A stretch of 29,362 nucleotides of DNA from CAYFHQ01 sp964342805 (GCA_964342805.1 CAYFHQ010000041.1:1-29362), one strand, 5' to 3'; counted from the first letter of the stretch, positions 21,695 to 29,362 are shown. Made by a program: numbers and translations. The notes: generated by a model from the sequence alone, not told the origin.

Positions 21695-23587
21695 ATGGAA
21701 CTACAAGTATTGCAAAAAAAGACCCTGGCCCAGCTCAAGGAAATTGCCAAGGCCATGGGCATAAAAAACCTCTCCAAATACCGGAAAGATGCCCTCGTTG
21801 AGGAGATTCTCAACAACGACCATTCGGCTACACTCCTTGCCAAGGCTGACAAGAAGCCAGCGGCATCGGTGGCCAAGAAGCCAACCAGAAAAAAAGCAAC
21901 GCCTATAGCAACTGTGGATGCCAAGGACAAGACCGACAAGGCTCAGGACAATAAGTCCAATGATAATAAGGTAAAAGCATTTTCAAACCGTGGAAAAAAG
22001 GTTTCCGAAACCAAGCCTGCAGCGCGTGTAGAGGACCCAGTAAAAAAAGAAGTTACGACGAGCCCTTCGTCTGAACATAAAGAGGAAAAATCATTAGACC
22101 AGCCTGCTGAGAAACGCCCAGTCCGCCGTCAACCACGACCGGCTGCTGGTCGACAGGAGGGGGCAGACAATCGACAAAACCGCGGGACCCGCCGTCCCCA
22201 GCAGAGGTCCCAAGGGGACCCTCGACGATCCCAGGAGACTCAGGTTTCTGAGGGGCGTCCCGAGGGTCGTTCTGAGTACCGAACAGATAACGGGCCGGAC
22301 AATCGTATGGAACGATTACAAGAACGCAGACCCCTACGTCGTCCTCAAGGGGACCCACAGACTCGTTCGGACCGTCAGGATGATCGCCGTGATGACCGTC
22401 GTCAGCCACACCGGCCCCAACCGGAGGACAAAAGAAACATGGCCCCTCAGGAAGACCCCAGAGACCCTGCTGAGGAAAATGTAGAGGGTGTGCTGGAAGT
22501 CATGGAACAAGGCTATGGTTTCCTTCGCTTTAAAAACTTCCTCACTTCAGAGCTGGATGTTTATGTGTCACCCTCGCAAATCCGTAAGTTTGGCATGCGT
22601 ACAGGGGACAAAATCTCCGGTGTAACCCGTGACCCGGGCCAGGGGGAGAAGTTCAGGGCCCTGCTCAGAGTCCATTCACTAAACGGAGAAAAACCGATCT
22701 CTGGTTGGAGACGACCTCGCTTTGACGACCTGACACCTACCTATCCAACAGAACGTTTCCGTCTAGAGGAAGGAACCAATGACGTAGCCATGCGGTTGAT
22801 CGACCTCATTTCCCCCATCGGCAAGGGCCAGCGGGGACTCATTGTTGCACCACCAAAGGCAGGAAAAACAGTCCTTCTACAGAAGGTGGCCAAGTGTATC
22901 ACCAAGTCTAATCCTGAGGTGGAACTGATTGTTCTTCTGATTGATGAACGGCCGGAAGAGGTAACGGAAATGCAGCGGAGTATTGACGCAGATGTTATTT
23001 ATTCTACCTTTGATGAACTGCCATCCCACCATATTAAAGTGGCAGAAATCGTACTCAACCGGGCCCGAGGCCTGGTGGAACAGGGCAAGGACGTTGTGGT
23101 TCTCCTAGACTCCATTACACGCCTGGCCCGGGCCTATAACCTGGAGGTTCCCTCCTCCGGTAGGACCCTGTCCGGTGGCTTCGACCCGGCGGCCCTCCAC
23201 AAGCCCAAGCGCTTTTTCGGGGCAGCACGGAATATTGAAAAGGGCGGCAGCTTGACCATTCTTGCAACAGCCCTGGTGGAAACCGGGTCCCGGATGGACG
23301 AAGTGATCTTTGAGGAGTTCAAGGGGACGGGGAACATGGAACTGACCCTGAGCCGAAAACTGTCAGAACGACGAATCTTCCCAGCCGTGGATATTCGCAA
23401 GTCAGGTACCCGCCGTGAAGACCTGCTCATGGGCAAAGACGAGCTGGAAGCCATCTTCCGTATTCGCCGTGCCATGGGCACCCAATCGGTCCAGGACCTA
23501 ACGGAAACCTTGATTGAGCGGCTTATGGAATCCAAGACAAATAGCAACTTTGTCAGCCTCTTAAAACGAGGGATGAAGATCGAATAA
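21695..23587 (+). CDS. rho: Transcription termination factor Rho with a long N-terminal insertion
   Basis: This 630-residue protein is the hexameric RNA helicase that terminates transcription. Residues 1-45 form the N-terminal helical subdomain (LAQLKEIAKAMGIKNLSKYRKDALVEEIL). Residues about 46-265 are a low-complexity region rich in Arg, Asp, Gln, Pro and Lys. The RNA-binding cold-shock-like domain follows (about 266-340; GYGFLRF, DVYVSPSQIRKFGMRTGD). The ATPase core has Walker A (APPKAGKT from residue 385), Walker B (DVVVLLDSITRLARAYN), the Q/R loop region (SSGRTLSGGFDP) and the C-terminal NMELTLSRKLSERRIFPAVD. E. coli Rho has about 419 residues, so the extra length is the insertion. The ATG at 21695 follows AGGAGG. 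rpmE follows with its own promoters. Confidence 0.97.
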   Translation: MELQVLQKKTLAQLKEIAKAMGIKNLSKYRKDALVEEILNNDHSATLLAKADKKPAASVAKKPTRKKATPIATVDAKDKTDKAQDNKSNDNKVKAFSNRGKKVSETKPAARVEDPVKKEVTTSPSSEHKEEKSLDQPAEKRPVRRQPRPAAGRQEGADNRQNRGTRRPQQRSQGDPRRSQETQVSEGRPEGRSEYRTDNGPDNRMERLQERRPLRRPQGDPQTRSDRQDDRRDDRRQPHRPQPEDKRNMAPQEDPRDPAEENVEGVLEVMEQGYGFLRFKNFLTSELDVYVSPSQIRKFGMRTGDKISGVTRDPGQGEKFRALLRVHSLNGEKPISGWRRPRFDDLTPTYPTERFRLEEGTNDVAMRLIDLISPIGKGQRGLIVAPPKAGKTVLLQKVAKCITKSNPEVELIVLLIDERPEEVTEMQRSIDADVIYSTFDELPSHHIKVAEIVLNRARGLVEQGKDVVVLLDSITRLARAYNLEVPSSGRTLSGGFDPAALHKPKRFFGAARNIEKGGSLTILATALVETGSRMDEVIFEEFKGTGNMELTLSRKLSERRIFPAVDIRKSGTRREDLLMGKDELEAIFRIRRAMGTQSVQDLTETLIERLMESKTNSNFVSLLKRGMKIE

Positions 23588-23593
23588 TTATGG

Positions 23594-23659
23594 TTGTTTT
23601 GGCAAGTGCCCTGTGCTATAATATAGAAGCTTGACAATCGACAGATAAATCTATAATAT
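23594..23659 (+). promoter_or_regulatory. Tandem promoters of rpmE
   Basis: The first promoter is TTGTTT (23594-23599), a 17-base spacer and TGCTATAAT with an extended -10 (TATAAT at 23617-23622). The second has a perfect TTGACA (23631-23636) and TATAAT (23652-23657) with a 15-base spacer, or TAATAT (23654-23659) with 17. Both lie between the rho stop and rpmE, and no terminator separates the two genes. Confidence 0.7.
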
Positions 23660-23694
23660 GAATAGAGAATTTTTTTAGGAAAGAGGTGAGTCCT

Positions 23695-23892
23695 ATGCAA
23701 CAAGGTATTCATCCAGAATACAAACTTGTAACTGTTCACTGCGCATGTGGTAACGAGTTCGAGACAAAGTCTACTAAAGACGAGATCCGTCTAGAGATCT
23801 GTTCTGAGTGCCACCCATTCTTCACTGGTACTGCGAAGCAAGTTGATCGTGGCGGTCGTGCTGAGAAATTTAAGCAAAAATACGGTCTGTAA
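23695..23892 (+). CDS. rpmE: 50S ribosomal protein L31, zinc-binding form
   Basis: This 65-residue protein is ribosomal protein L31 of the large subunit. The zinc-binding cysteines of the C+ form are present (CACG near residue 16 and CSECH near residue 37), and the ending GGRAEKFKQKYGL is typical. I chose the ATG at 23695, ten bases after AGAGG; a GTG at 23686 in the same frame would add three residues and lies within the ribosome binding site. A terminator follows directly. Its position after rho is conserved in Firmicutes. Confidence 0.96.
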   Translation: MQQGIHPEYKLVTVHCACGNEFETKSTKDEIRLEICSECHPFFTGTAKQVDRGGRAEKFKQKYGL

Positions 23893-23908
23893 GTATAGGA
23901 GAACACAA

Positions 23909-23942
23909 AAGGTTAGAGGGGACATACCTCTAGCCTTTTTTT
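23909..23942 (+). terminator. Rho-independent terminator of rpmE
   Basis: The arms AAGGTTAGAGG (23909-23919) and CCTCTAGCCTT (23927-23937) pair with one G-T wobble around a seven-base loop, followed by a run of seven Ts (23936-23942). Confidence 0.93.
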
Positions 23943-24009
23943 ACGTTGGGACTGGGAAACCTTACATGTCCCAGCGGTTGAGACAGCAACCCGAGGAACT
24001 TTCGTTCTA

Positions 24010-24018
24010 TGTTACAAT
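24010..24018 (+). promoter_or_regulatory. Extended -10 promoter element of tdk
   Basis: TGTTACAAT (24010-24018) fits an extended -10 (TG, one base, TACAAT), with no obvious -35. It is 18 bases ahead of the tdk ATG, whose ribosome binding site is GGGAGGGG (24025-24032). Confidence 0.45.
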
Positions 24019-24035
24019 AGAATTGGGAGGGGCAT

Positions 24036-24623
24036 ATGGCGAAATTATACTTTAGATATGGCGCAATGAATTGCGGTAAAACAACAAACTTACTCCAGGT
24101 TGCACACAACTATCATGAACGGGGAATGCGGGCGATCATCATGAAGCCTGGGGTGGACACCAAGGGGGGAGAAGCTGTAGTTTCTCGACTGGGTGTCACC
24201 AGAGAAGTAGATGTATTGGTAGGGCCCGGTGCCGACGTGCTGGACCTGGTCCAAGGATATATCATTGAACATGGACACGTGGACTGTATTCTGGTGGACG
24301 AGGTTCAGTTCATGAAAGCAGAGCAAATCGACCAATTGTTCGAAGCTGCAGTTACAAAGAATATTCCAGTAATTTGCTACGGTCTACGGACGGACTTTAA
24401 AATGAACGGTTTTGAAGGTAGCGAACGACTGTTGTTATTGGCCCATAGCCTTGAAGAACTAAAAACCGTTTGCCGTTGCGGGAAAAAGGCCTTGTTAAAC
24501 GGAAGAAAGATCAATGGTCAGTTTGTATTTGAAGGCGCGCAGGTAGCCATTGACGGGGAAGATCAAGTGGAGTACGAGTCGCTATGTCCTGCCTGCTATT
24601 TTCAATTCCAACAATCTGTTTAA
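24036..24623 (+). CDS. tdk: Thymidine kinase
   Basis: This 195-residue enzyme phosphorylates thymidine with ATP in the pyrimidine salvage pathway. It is the zinc-containing TK1 type. The P-loop reads GAMNCGKT (residues 9-16), with the Walker B/catalytic segment LVDEVQF (about 87-93, the glutamate being the base). The lasso and zinc region shows CRCGKKALLNGR (about 147-158) and CPACY (about 183-187), giving four cysteines for zinc. Length is normal. It has its own promoter after the rpmE terminator, and probably leads the transcript through yqhQ, prmC and prfA, with 48 bases to yqhQ and no terminator. Confidence 0.96.
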   Translation: MAKLYFRYGAMNCGKTTNLLQVAHNYHERGMRAIIMKPGVDTKGGEAVVSRLGVTREVDVLVGPGADVLDLVQGYIIEHGHVDCILVDEVQFMKAEQIDQLFEAAVTKNIPVICYGLRTDFKMNGFEGSERLLLLAHSLEELKTVCRCGKKALLNGRKINGQFVFEGAQVAIDGEDQVEYESLCPACYFQFQQSV

Positions 24624-24671
24624 GGATTGGAAGTGAGCAGCAATCCAGTGGAAGCGTAAGCGAGGTGTAGT

Positions 24672-25595
24672 ATGGCAGCACAGAAACCAGCTGTCGGTGG
24701 ACAGGCCCTAATCGAAGGGGTCATGATGCGTGGTGCAAAAACCATAGCTATGGCAGTCCGAAAACCCGACGGTGAAATTGAAGTAAAAACAGAGCCCATC
24801 AAGGGGATTTCCACCACGGGGTGGATGAAAGTGCCCTTTGTCCGTGGGATATTAACCCTATTTTCCTCCATGGCTGTAGGCGTTCGTGCCCTGACATGGT
24901 CAGCAGAGTTCTTTGGTGAAGGGGAAATGGAAGAACCTTCTCGCTTTGAGAAGTGGCTACAGGCAAAAATGGGCAAGAGAGCCGACGACATCCTTATTGG
25001 TATGTCCATGGTCTTTGCCGTGATTATGGCCTTCGGCCTCTTCGGAGCCCTACCCACCTTCCTGATCAGCCTCCTCAAAGGAGTCATCAGTGATCCAGTC
25101 ATTCTTTCCGGCATGGAAGGGGTACTAAAGATCCTCATGTTTATCGGCTATGTGGTCGTGATATCTCAAATGAGAGACATCCGCCGGGTCTTCCAGTACC
25201 ACGGCGCAGAACACAAGGCCATTTATTGTTATGAAAACAACCTGGACTTGACCGTTGAAAATGCCAAGAAGTTTACCACCTTGCATAGACGGTGTGGCAC
25301 CAGCTTTGTCATTATTGTATTGATCATTAGTATTACAGTGTTTTCATTTGTGCCCTGGTCTTCGACCCTGATGCGCATTGGCATTAAAATGCTCTTCTTA
25401 CCCATCATTGGTGGCTTGTCCTACGAGGTCATCCGCCTAGCTGGCAAGAAAGACAACGCCCTGGTACGCCTGATCAGCTGGCCAGGTCTAATGATGCAAA
25501 AGCTGACAACAAAAGAGCCAGACGACAAAATGCTAGAGGTAGCCCTGGCATCCCTAAAGGCCACCCTGGCAGCAGACGAGGAATTGGCTTCATGA
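24672..25595 (+). CDS. yqhQ: DUF1385 membrane protein (YqhQ family)
   Basis: This 307-residue protein belongs to DUF1385, known in Bacillus subtilis as YqhQ, of unknown biochemical role. The signature start is clear: PAVGGQALIEGVMMRGAKTIAMAVRKPDG. A second conserved part is the block FQYHGAEHKAIYCYEN (about residues 174-189), followed by LHRRCGTSFVIIVLIIS. Four or so membrane segments can be drawn (about 50-75, 110-140, 150-170, 215-260). In Firmicutes the gene commonly sits ahead of prmC-prfA, as here; its stop overlaps the prmC start by four bases (ATGA, 25592-25595). The His, Glu and Cys residues in the conserved block could bind a metal, which is inference. Confidence 0.93.
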   Translation: MAAQKPAVGGQALIEGVMMRGAKTIAMAVRKPDGEIEVKTEPIKGISTTGWMKVPFVRGILTLFSSMAVGVRALTWSAEFFGEGEMEEPSRFEKWLQAKMGKRADDILIGMSMVFAVIMAFGLFGALPTFLISLLKGVISDPVILSGMEGVLKILMFIGYVVVISQMRDIRRVFQYHGAEHKAIYCYENNLDLTVENAKKFTTLHRRCGTSFVIIVLIISITVFSFVPWSSTLMRIGIKMLFLPIIGGLSYEVIRLAGKKDNALVRLISWPGLMMQKLTTKEPDDKMLEVALASLKATLAADEELAS

Positions 25596-26458
25596 TGACC
25601 ATTCAAGCACTAATCAAAGAAGGTACACAGGTTTTGGAGCGGGTAACGGTTACAGCAGCTCTGGACACCCAGTGGATTCTTTGTGATTTACTCGATATGC
25701 AAAGAGGACAACTCTTGATCCATGGAAACCGACAAGTATCTGAAGACCAGGTCTTGACCTTTCGAGCCCACTTGGCCAGAAGGGCGTCTGGTGAGCCCCT
25801 CCAGTATGTGCTGGGCCACCAGGAGTTTATGGGTCTTTTATTCCATGTGAGCCAGGACGTGCTCATTCCTAGACAGGACACAGAAGTCCTTGTGGAAACC
25901 ATCCTGACCAGGCTCAAGGGGAATGACCAGCCCAAGATTTTAGACATCGGCGTTGGAAGTGGAGCTATATCTTGTTCCTTGGCTCACTTCATTGACCAAG
26001 CCCAAGTACGAGGCCTGGACATATCCGATGGGGCCCTGGCCATGGCCCGCAGAAATGCGAAAAGCCTTGGTCTTGAAGACCGGGTAACGTATAATAAAGG
26101 AGATTTGTTTTCTTTAGAAAAGACCCTGGTAGAAGGGGTTGACTCCTATGACGTCATAGTCAGTAATCCACCCTATATCCCCAGTGAGGATATCCTAACC
26201 CTCCAACAGGGGGTCAAGGACCACGAGCCCATGTTGGCACTGGACGGTGGACAAGATGGCTACGACTGCTACAAGGCTCTTGTGGCGCAGGCGCATCTTT
26301 ATATGAAGGAAAACGGAATTTTAGCATTTGAAACAGGTCATGACCAAGCAAGAACCATCGGACGTATGATGGAGGACAGCGGCCACTATGATCGCATAGA
26401 GATCATTAAGGATTTGGCTGGTATCGAGCGGGTTGTGTTGGGGTATAAGAAAGCGTAA
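25592..26458 (+). CDS. prmC: Release factor glutamine N5-methyltransferase
   Basis: This 288-residue enzyme methylates the glutamine of the GGQ motif in peptide chain release factors, using S-adenosylmethionine. Its substrate RF1 is encoded directly downstream. The N-terminal helical domain (about residues 1-85) includes PLQYVLGHQEFMGL (about 67-80) and DVLIPRQDTEVLVE (about 87-100). The methyltransferase core has the SAM-binding motif ILDIGVGSGAISCSLA (about 114-129) and the catalytic NPPYIP (about 190-195). Tandem ATG codons at 25592 and 25595 are possible; the first overlaps the yqhQ stop. prfA starts 14 bases after its stop. Confidence 0.96.
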   Translation: MMTIQALIKEGTQVLERVTVTAALDTQWILCDLLDMQRGQLLIHGNRQVSEDQVLTFRAHLARRASGEPLQYVLGHQEFMGLLFHVSQDVLIPRQDTEVLVETILTRLKGNDQPKILDIGVGSGAISCSLAHFIDQAQVRGLDISDGALAMARRNAKSLGLEDRVTYNKGDLFSLEKTLVEGVDSYDVIVSNPPYIPSEDILTLQQGVKDHEPMLALDGGQDGYDCYKALVAQAHLYMKENGILAFETGHDQARTIGRMMEDSGHYDRIEIIKDLAGIERVVLGYKKA

Positions 26459-26472
26459 GTGCAGGTGATAAC

Positions 26473-27543
26473 ATGTTTGATAAGTTAGAGTTTATTGAGG
26501 AGAAACACGAGGAACTGGGCGTAAAGCTCTCCGATCCAGACGTGATTGCCGATCAAAAGTTATGGCAAAAGCTGATGAAGGAGCACGCAGACCTAACGCC
26601 TGTCGTGGAAAAGTACAAGCAATATAAAGAAGCAAAAAACGGCATTGATGAAGCCAAAGAGATCATCCGTGAAGAAACGGACGAGGAAATGCGAGACCTG
26701 GCCAAGATGGAACTGACTGAGCTGGAAGAGTCCCTGCCTCAAATCGAGCAGGATCTAAAGGTGCTTCTTCTTCCCAAGGACGTCAACGATGACAAGAACG
26801 TTATCCTTGAAATCCGTGCTGGCGCTGGTGGTGACGAAGCGGGCCTATTCGCCTCTGAACTACTTCGTCTGTACATGCGGTATGCTGAGCGTAAGGGCTG
26901 GAAGACGGAAATGATGAACACGTCTGAATCAGGTGTAGGTGGTATTAAGGATGCTTCTGTCATGATCAAGGGCAAGGGTGCCTTCTCCGTACTCAAGTTT
27001 GAGTCGGGTATCCACCGAGTACAGCGGGTTCCTGCCACGGAGTCTGGCGGCCGTATTCACACGTCCACAGCGACTGTTGCAGTCCTACCGGAAGTTGATG
27101 ATGTGGAAGTAGAAATCAAGCAAAACGACCTTCGGATTGACGTATTCCGTTCCTCTGGTAATGGAGGCCAGTCTGTAAATACAACAGACTCTGCCGTTCG
27201 AATTACCCACCTGCCAACAGGTATGGTGGTGTCCTGCCAGGACGGTAAGTCCCAGCTTTCCAACAAGGAAAAGGCCATGCAGGTCCTTAAGTCCCGTTTG
27301 TACGAAAAGCAGCTGGAAGAGCAGAATGCTGAGATTTCTGAGCAGCGTCGTACCATGGTTGGGTCCGGTGACCGATCTGGTAAGATCAGAACCTACAACT
27401 GGCCCCAGGGCCGTATTACGGACCACCGTATTGGCCTAACAGTTTACAAGCTGGCAGCCTTTATGGATGGCGAAATTCAGGAAATGATCGACGCCCTGAT
27501 CGCCGACCACCAGGCAGAAGCCATGAAGCAGTTGGAAGCCTAA
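26473..27543 (+). CDS. prfA: Peptide chain release factor 1
   Basis: This 356-residue protein terminates translation at UAA and UAG codons. The stop-codon-recognition motif is the PAT tripeptide (in RVQRVPATESGGRIHTST, about residues 180-197), which marks RF1 and not RF2. The peptidyl-hydrolysis motif GGQ is at 231-233 (SSGNGGQSVNTTDSAVRITH), the target of PrmC encoded just upstream. The N-terminal helical domain (1-100) and the C-terminal end are complete. The ATG at 26473 follows a weak AGGTGATA. It ends the tdk-yqhQ-prmC-prfA run; hairpins, including a terminator, follow. Confidence 0.97.
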   Translation: MFDKLEFIEEKHEELGVKLSDPDVIADQKLWQKLMKEHADLTPVVEKYKQYKEAKNGIDEAKEIIREETDEEMRDLAKMELTELEESLPQIEQDLKVLLLPKDVNDDKNVILEIRAGAGGDEAGLFASELLRLYMRYAERKGWKTEMMNTSESGVGGIKDASVMIKGKGAFSVLKFESGIHRVQRVPATESGGRIHTSTATVAVLPEVDDVEVEIKQNDLRIDVFRSSGNGGQSVNTTDSAVRITHLPTGMVVSCQDGKSQLSNKEKAMQVLKSRLYEKQLEEQNAEISEQRRTMVGSGDRSGKIRTYNWPQGRITDHRIGLTVYKLAAFMDGEIQEMIDALIADHQAEAMKQLEA

Positions 27544-27563
27544 GGCGACTTGTTTCATTAAAA

Positions 27564-27583
27564 ACACCCTTGTTAAAGGGTGA
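27564..27583 (+). other. Small hairpin after prfA
   Basis: CACCCTT (27565-27571) pairs perfectly with AAGGGTG (27576-27582) around a four-base loop, 22 bases after the prfA stop. It lacks a T-run, so it is not a full terminator by itself; it may protect the 3' end or act with the terminator at 27622. Confidence 0.5.
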
Positions 27584-27621
27584 AAGCTAGCTTGATTTCA
27601 GCTGAATACTGAACGTTAAAT

Positions 27622-27651
27622 AGACACTGGATTTCTGTCCAGTGTCTTTTC
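27622..27651 (+). terminator. Rho-independent terminator of the tdk-prfA transcript
   Basis: AGACACTGGA (27622-27631) pairs perfectly with TCCAGTGTCT (27638-27647) around a six-base loop, followed by TTTTC. The region from here to 27853 contains no supported gene; one open frame at 27749-27970 has no ribosome binding site. Confidence 0.9.
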
Positions 27652-27857
27652 TTGCCTTATGGGTGCTTGCTTGTTAGGCTAATAGGACGACATTGGTCTA
27701 CTCCATTTTGTCAAAAAAACTTGTATCCCAGTACCCCGAACTGTTTACGTGCTTAACAGTCGGACTGATTTAAGCTTATTAAATAAAGCGATTAACGTTT
27801 TCCCTGTTGTTTTATATAAGTCTTTTGAAAAAGTTGTGTTAATAACGAAACGATTGC

Positions 27858-27886
27858 TTGCTATCCAAAAAAAACAGGCGTATACT
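27858..27886 (+). promoter_or_regulatory. Promoter of the CPA2 antiporter gene
   Basis: TTGCTA (27858-27863), a 17-base spacer and TATACT (27881-27886) fit a sigma-A promoter (four of six and five of six matches). Transcription would start near 27893, leaving a leader of about 125 bases. Confidence 0.6.
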
Positions 27887-27892
27887 TTCTCT

Positions 27893-28010
27893 CGTATGAT
27901 ATTTCTGAAATTCGCAAAGAAGAAGGTGCCGCCGTGCTGTACGATTATCTTGGAGATCTCTGACCACTAACCGGGGATCAGGTACATATTAGTAGTATTC
28001 GGTTAGGAGG
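27893..28010 (+). promoter_or_regulatory. Structured leader with possible sequestering of the ribosome binding site
   Basis: CTAACCG (27967-27973) pairs perfectly with CGGTTAG (28000-28006), whose last bases run into the AGGAGG ribosome binding site (28005-28010). A smaller CTGA/TCAG pairing (around 27960-27963 and 27977-27980) and a GAGATCTC palindrome just before it could compete. This is the shape of a translational switch, but I recognise no known riboswitch consensus. Confidence 0.4.
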
Positions 28011-28018
28011 ACAAAACA

Positions 28019-29188
28019 ATGAATTCACTGGAGTATATTTTTGATCTAGGGGTTATATTATTGGCTGCCAATATTGGTGGCATTATCAGCCGTAAGCTGA
28101 AACAGCCTGCTGTTTTGGGCCAAATTATTGCTGGTGTAATCCTGGGTATGGGCATCATGGACGTGACTGAGCCCATGCAACAGATGTCTCAAATTGGTGT
28201 TATCTTTCTGATGTTTGTCGCTGGACTTGAGACAGACGTCAACGAACTGAAAGAATCTGGAAAATCATCTTCGCTTATTGCCATTGGTGGTGTTATCGGC
28301 CCTATTGTCTTAGTTACAGGTGCAACCTACCTGCTGACAAGGGACATGACCTCCAGCTTGTTCATGGGGATTATCTCCACAGCAACGTCAGTGAGTATTT
28401 CTGTTCAAACCCTACGGGAGTTGGGCAAACTTCGTACCAAACAAGGGATTGCAATCCTGGGAGCAGCCATTATCGATGATATCGTCGGTATTATCCTACT
28501 GACCTTGGTCGTAGGTGTAGTCGCACCGACAAGTGGCTCCAATGTGTTTATTGTATTAGGAAAAATTGTAGGCTTTTTTGTATTCACCTTTATTGTGGGT
28601 GTGATCCTGGTCCGAGTGATCCAGAAATACGGAAAAGCTATTCATATAGAAGATAAAATCGTTACTTATTCCATTGTTACCTGTTTGCTGCTGGCCTTTG
28701 TATCAGAGGAACTGGGTGTGGCAGCCATTACTGGGGCCTACTTCGCGGGTGTGGTCTTCTCCATGACCTCCCACCGCCACAAGGTGTCCCACGAGGTCAA
28801 CCGGATTGCCTCCACCTTCTTCACACCGATCTTCTTTGTGGTGATCGGTATGGGGGTAGACCTACAGGCGGCTTCATCAGCCCTGGCCCTGGGTTCTGTG
28901 TTCATCGTGGCAGGTGTCCTGGGCAAGATCCTGGGTTCAGGCTTTGGTGCCCACCTATCAGGCTTCAAGGGCAAAACTGCCCTACAAGTTGGTTTCGGTA
29001 TGGTACCCCGTGCTGAGGTAGCCATTATCATTGCCAACCTGGGTATACAAATGAACGTGATTGGCCAGTCGGAACTTTCGGCTGTTATCCTCATGGTTCT
29101 GGTAACAACCCTGGTAACACCCTCCCTACTGAAGTGGGCCTGTGAGGACAAGCCAAAGAAGTCGGGTAAGGCGCAACCAGCGGCCTAG
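28019..29188 (+). CDS. CPA2-family cation:proton antiporter
   Basis: This 389-residue membrane protein belongs to the CPA2 group of monovalent cation:proton antiporters. About 12 to 13 membrane helices fill the length. The typical opening (LGVILLAANIGGIISRKLKQPAVLGQIIAGVILG), FLMFVAGLETD (about residues 63-73) and the ion-binding pair AAIIDDIVGIILL (about 149-161) are visible. The double aspartate is the signature of electrogenic Na+/H+ antiporters such as NapA, while many K+/H+ relatives differ at one of these sites, so Na+/H+ exchange is the better guess. No cytoplasmic TrkA domains are attached; the C-terminus is a short Lys-rich tail. AGGAGG sits eight bases ahead of the ATG. It is a single-gene transcript. 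Confidence 0.92.
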   Translation: MNSLEYIFDLGVILLAANIGGIISRKLKQPAVLGQIIAGVILGMGIMDVTEPMQQMSQIGVIFLMFVAGLETDVNELKESGKSSSLIAIGGVIGPIVLVTGATYLLTRDMTSSLFMGIISTATSVSISVQTLRELGKLRTKQGIAILGAAIIDDIVGIILLTLVVGVVAPTSGSNVFIVLGKIVGFFVFTFIVGVILVRVIQKYGKAIHIEDKIVTYSIVTCLLLAFVSEELGVAAITGAYFAGVVFSMTSHRHKVSHEVNRIASTFFTPIFFVVIGMGVDLQAASSALALGSVFIVAGVLGKILGSGFGAHLSGFKGKTALQVGFGMVPRAEVAIIIANLGIQMNVIGQSELSAVILMVLVTTLVTPSLLKWACEDKPKKSGKAQPAA

Positions 29189-29219
29189 GCAGACTGAACA
29201 AACTGATACAGTGTGAGTG

Positions 29220-29247
29220 AGACCACATCTTCGGGTGTGGTCTTTTT
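29220..29247 (+). terminator. Rho-independent terminator of the antiporter gene
   Basis: GACCACATC (29221-29229) pairs with GGTGTGGTC (29234-29242), one G-T wobble, around a TTCG tetraloop, followed by five Ts. Confidence 0.95.
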
Positions 29248-29329
29248 ATGTGCCCTGGTTCTTCTTCACAACCTTGCATTCCTCCATACTATCCCCTAAA
29301 CGACATCCGTGTGGATCGTGTGTTTGGGC

Positions 29330-29357
29330 CTGTCTGCCTCTGGGCCTTAGGCGGCAG
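29330..29357. other. GC-rich hairpin at the end of the window
   Basis: CTGTCTGCCT (29330-29339) pairs with AGGCGGCAG (29349-29357), nine pairs including one G-T, with one bulged T. No T-run follows within the window. It may belong to a feature beyond the edge. The rest of the stretch after 29250 shows no gene. Confidence 0.35.
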
Positions 29358-29362
29358 AATGG

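Noticed and set aside
22053..22409. Antisense frame opposite the Rho insertion
   Set aside because: The low-complexity coding strand produces open antisense frames. No ribosome binding site is present.
27749..27970. Small open frame of 73 codons ahead of the antiporter gene
   Set aside because: It runs across the promoter and leader, lacks a ribosome binding site, and shows no family features.
27893..28018. A ydaO (c-di-AMP), T-box or GEMM type riboswitch ahead of the antiporter
   Set aside because: The conserved core sequences of these classes are not present; only a generic hairpin near the ribosome binding site is seen.

Overview
The window looks like a chromosomal segment of an anaerobic, amino-acid-fermenting member of the Clostridia (Firmicutes) with roughly even GC content. 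The evidence is a four-gene [FeFe]-hydrogenase operon of the NAD(P)-linked, electron-bifurcating type, a V-type ATPase operon, a kal-kce pair from the lysine-to-butyrate/acetate fermentation pathway, and the Firmicutes-type cluster rho-rpmE-tdk-yqhQ-prmC-prfA. The exact genus cannot be fixed from the sequence; a Peptostreptococcales/Tissierellales-like lysine fermenter is my inference.

Layout. 1-477: 3' end of an unrecognised helical protein, then a bidirectional terminator. 517-1211 (minus): a TPR protein that appears broken by a single-base frameshift. 1426-5877 (plus): hndABCD, the hydrogenase operon, ending in a terminator shared with the convergent pair 5948-8553 (minus), in which a histidine kinase is translationally coupled to an AGCS-type sodium:alanine symporter. 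8696-17269 (plus): nine V-ATPase genes in the order G/H-C-I-K-F-E-A-B-D, most overlapping or nearly touching, closed by a strong terminator. 17340-18060: a gene-free stretch holding two inverted 198-bp copies of a highly structured element. 18069-19271: kal-kce behind a good sigma-A type promoter. 19471-21561 (minus): a secreted protein with a copper-amine-oxidase-type N-terminal domain and a transglutaminase-like domain that has lost its catalytic cysteine. 21695-27543: rho, rpmE, tdk, yqhQ, prmC, prfA. 28019-29188: a CPA2-family cation:proton antiporter with a structured leader.

How the genes fit together. Kal and Kce act late and midway in lysine fermentation; reductant from amino-acid oxidation can leave as hydrogen through HndABCD, which would couple NADH and reduced ferredoxin oxidation to proton reduction. 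The V-ATPase, the symporter and the CPA2 antiporter concern ion gradients and amino-acid uptake. The rho-prfA block is housekeeping for transcription termination, translation and nucleotide salvage.

The most unusual part is the pair of 198-bp elements at 17362-17559 and 17702-17899. Each folds into one long multi-stem hairpin. Between copies, several stems keep their pairing while their sequences change, and the side hairpins and junction sequences stay nearly identical. This points to selection on a folded RNA or single-stranded DNA rather than on a protein. I could not identify it with any known family.
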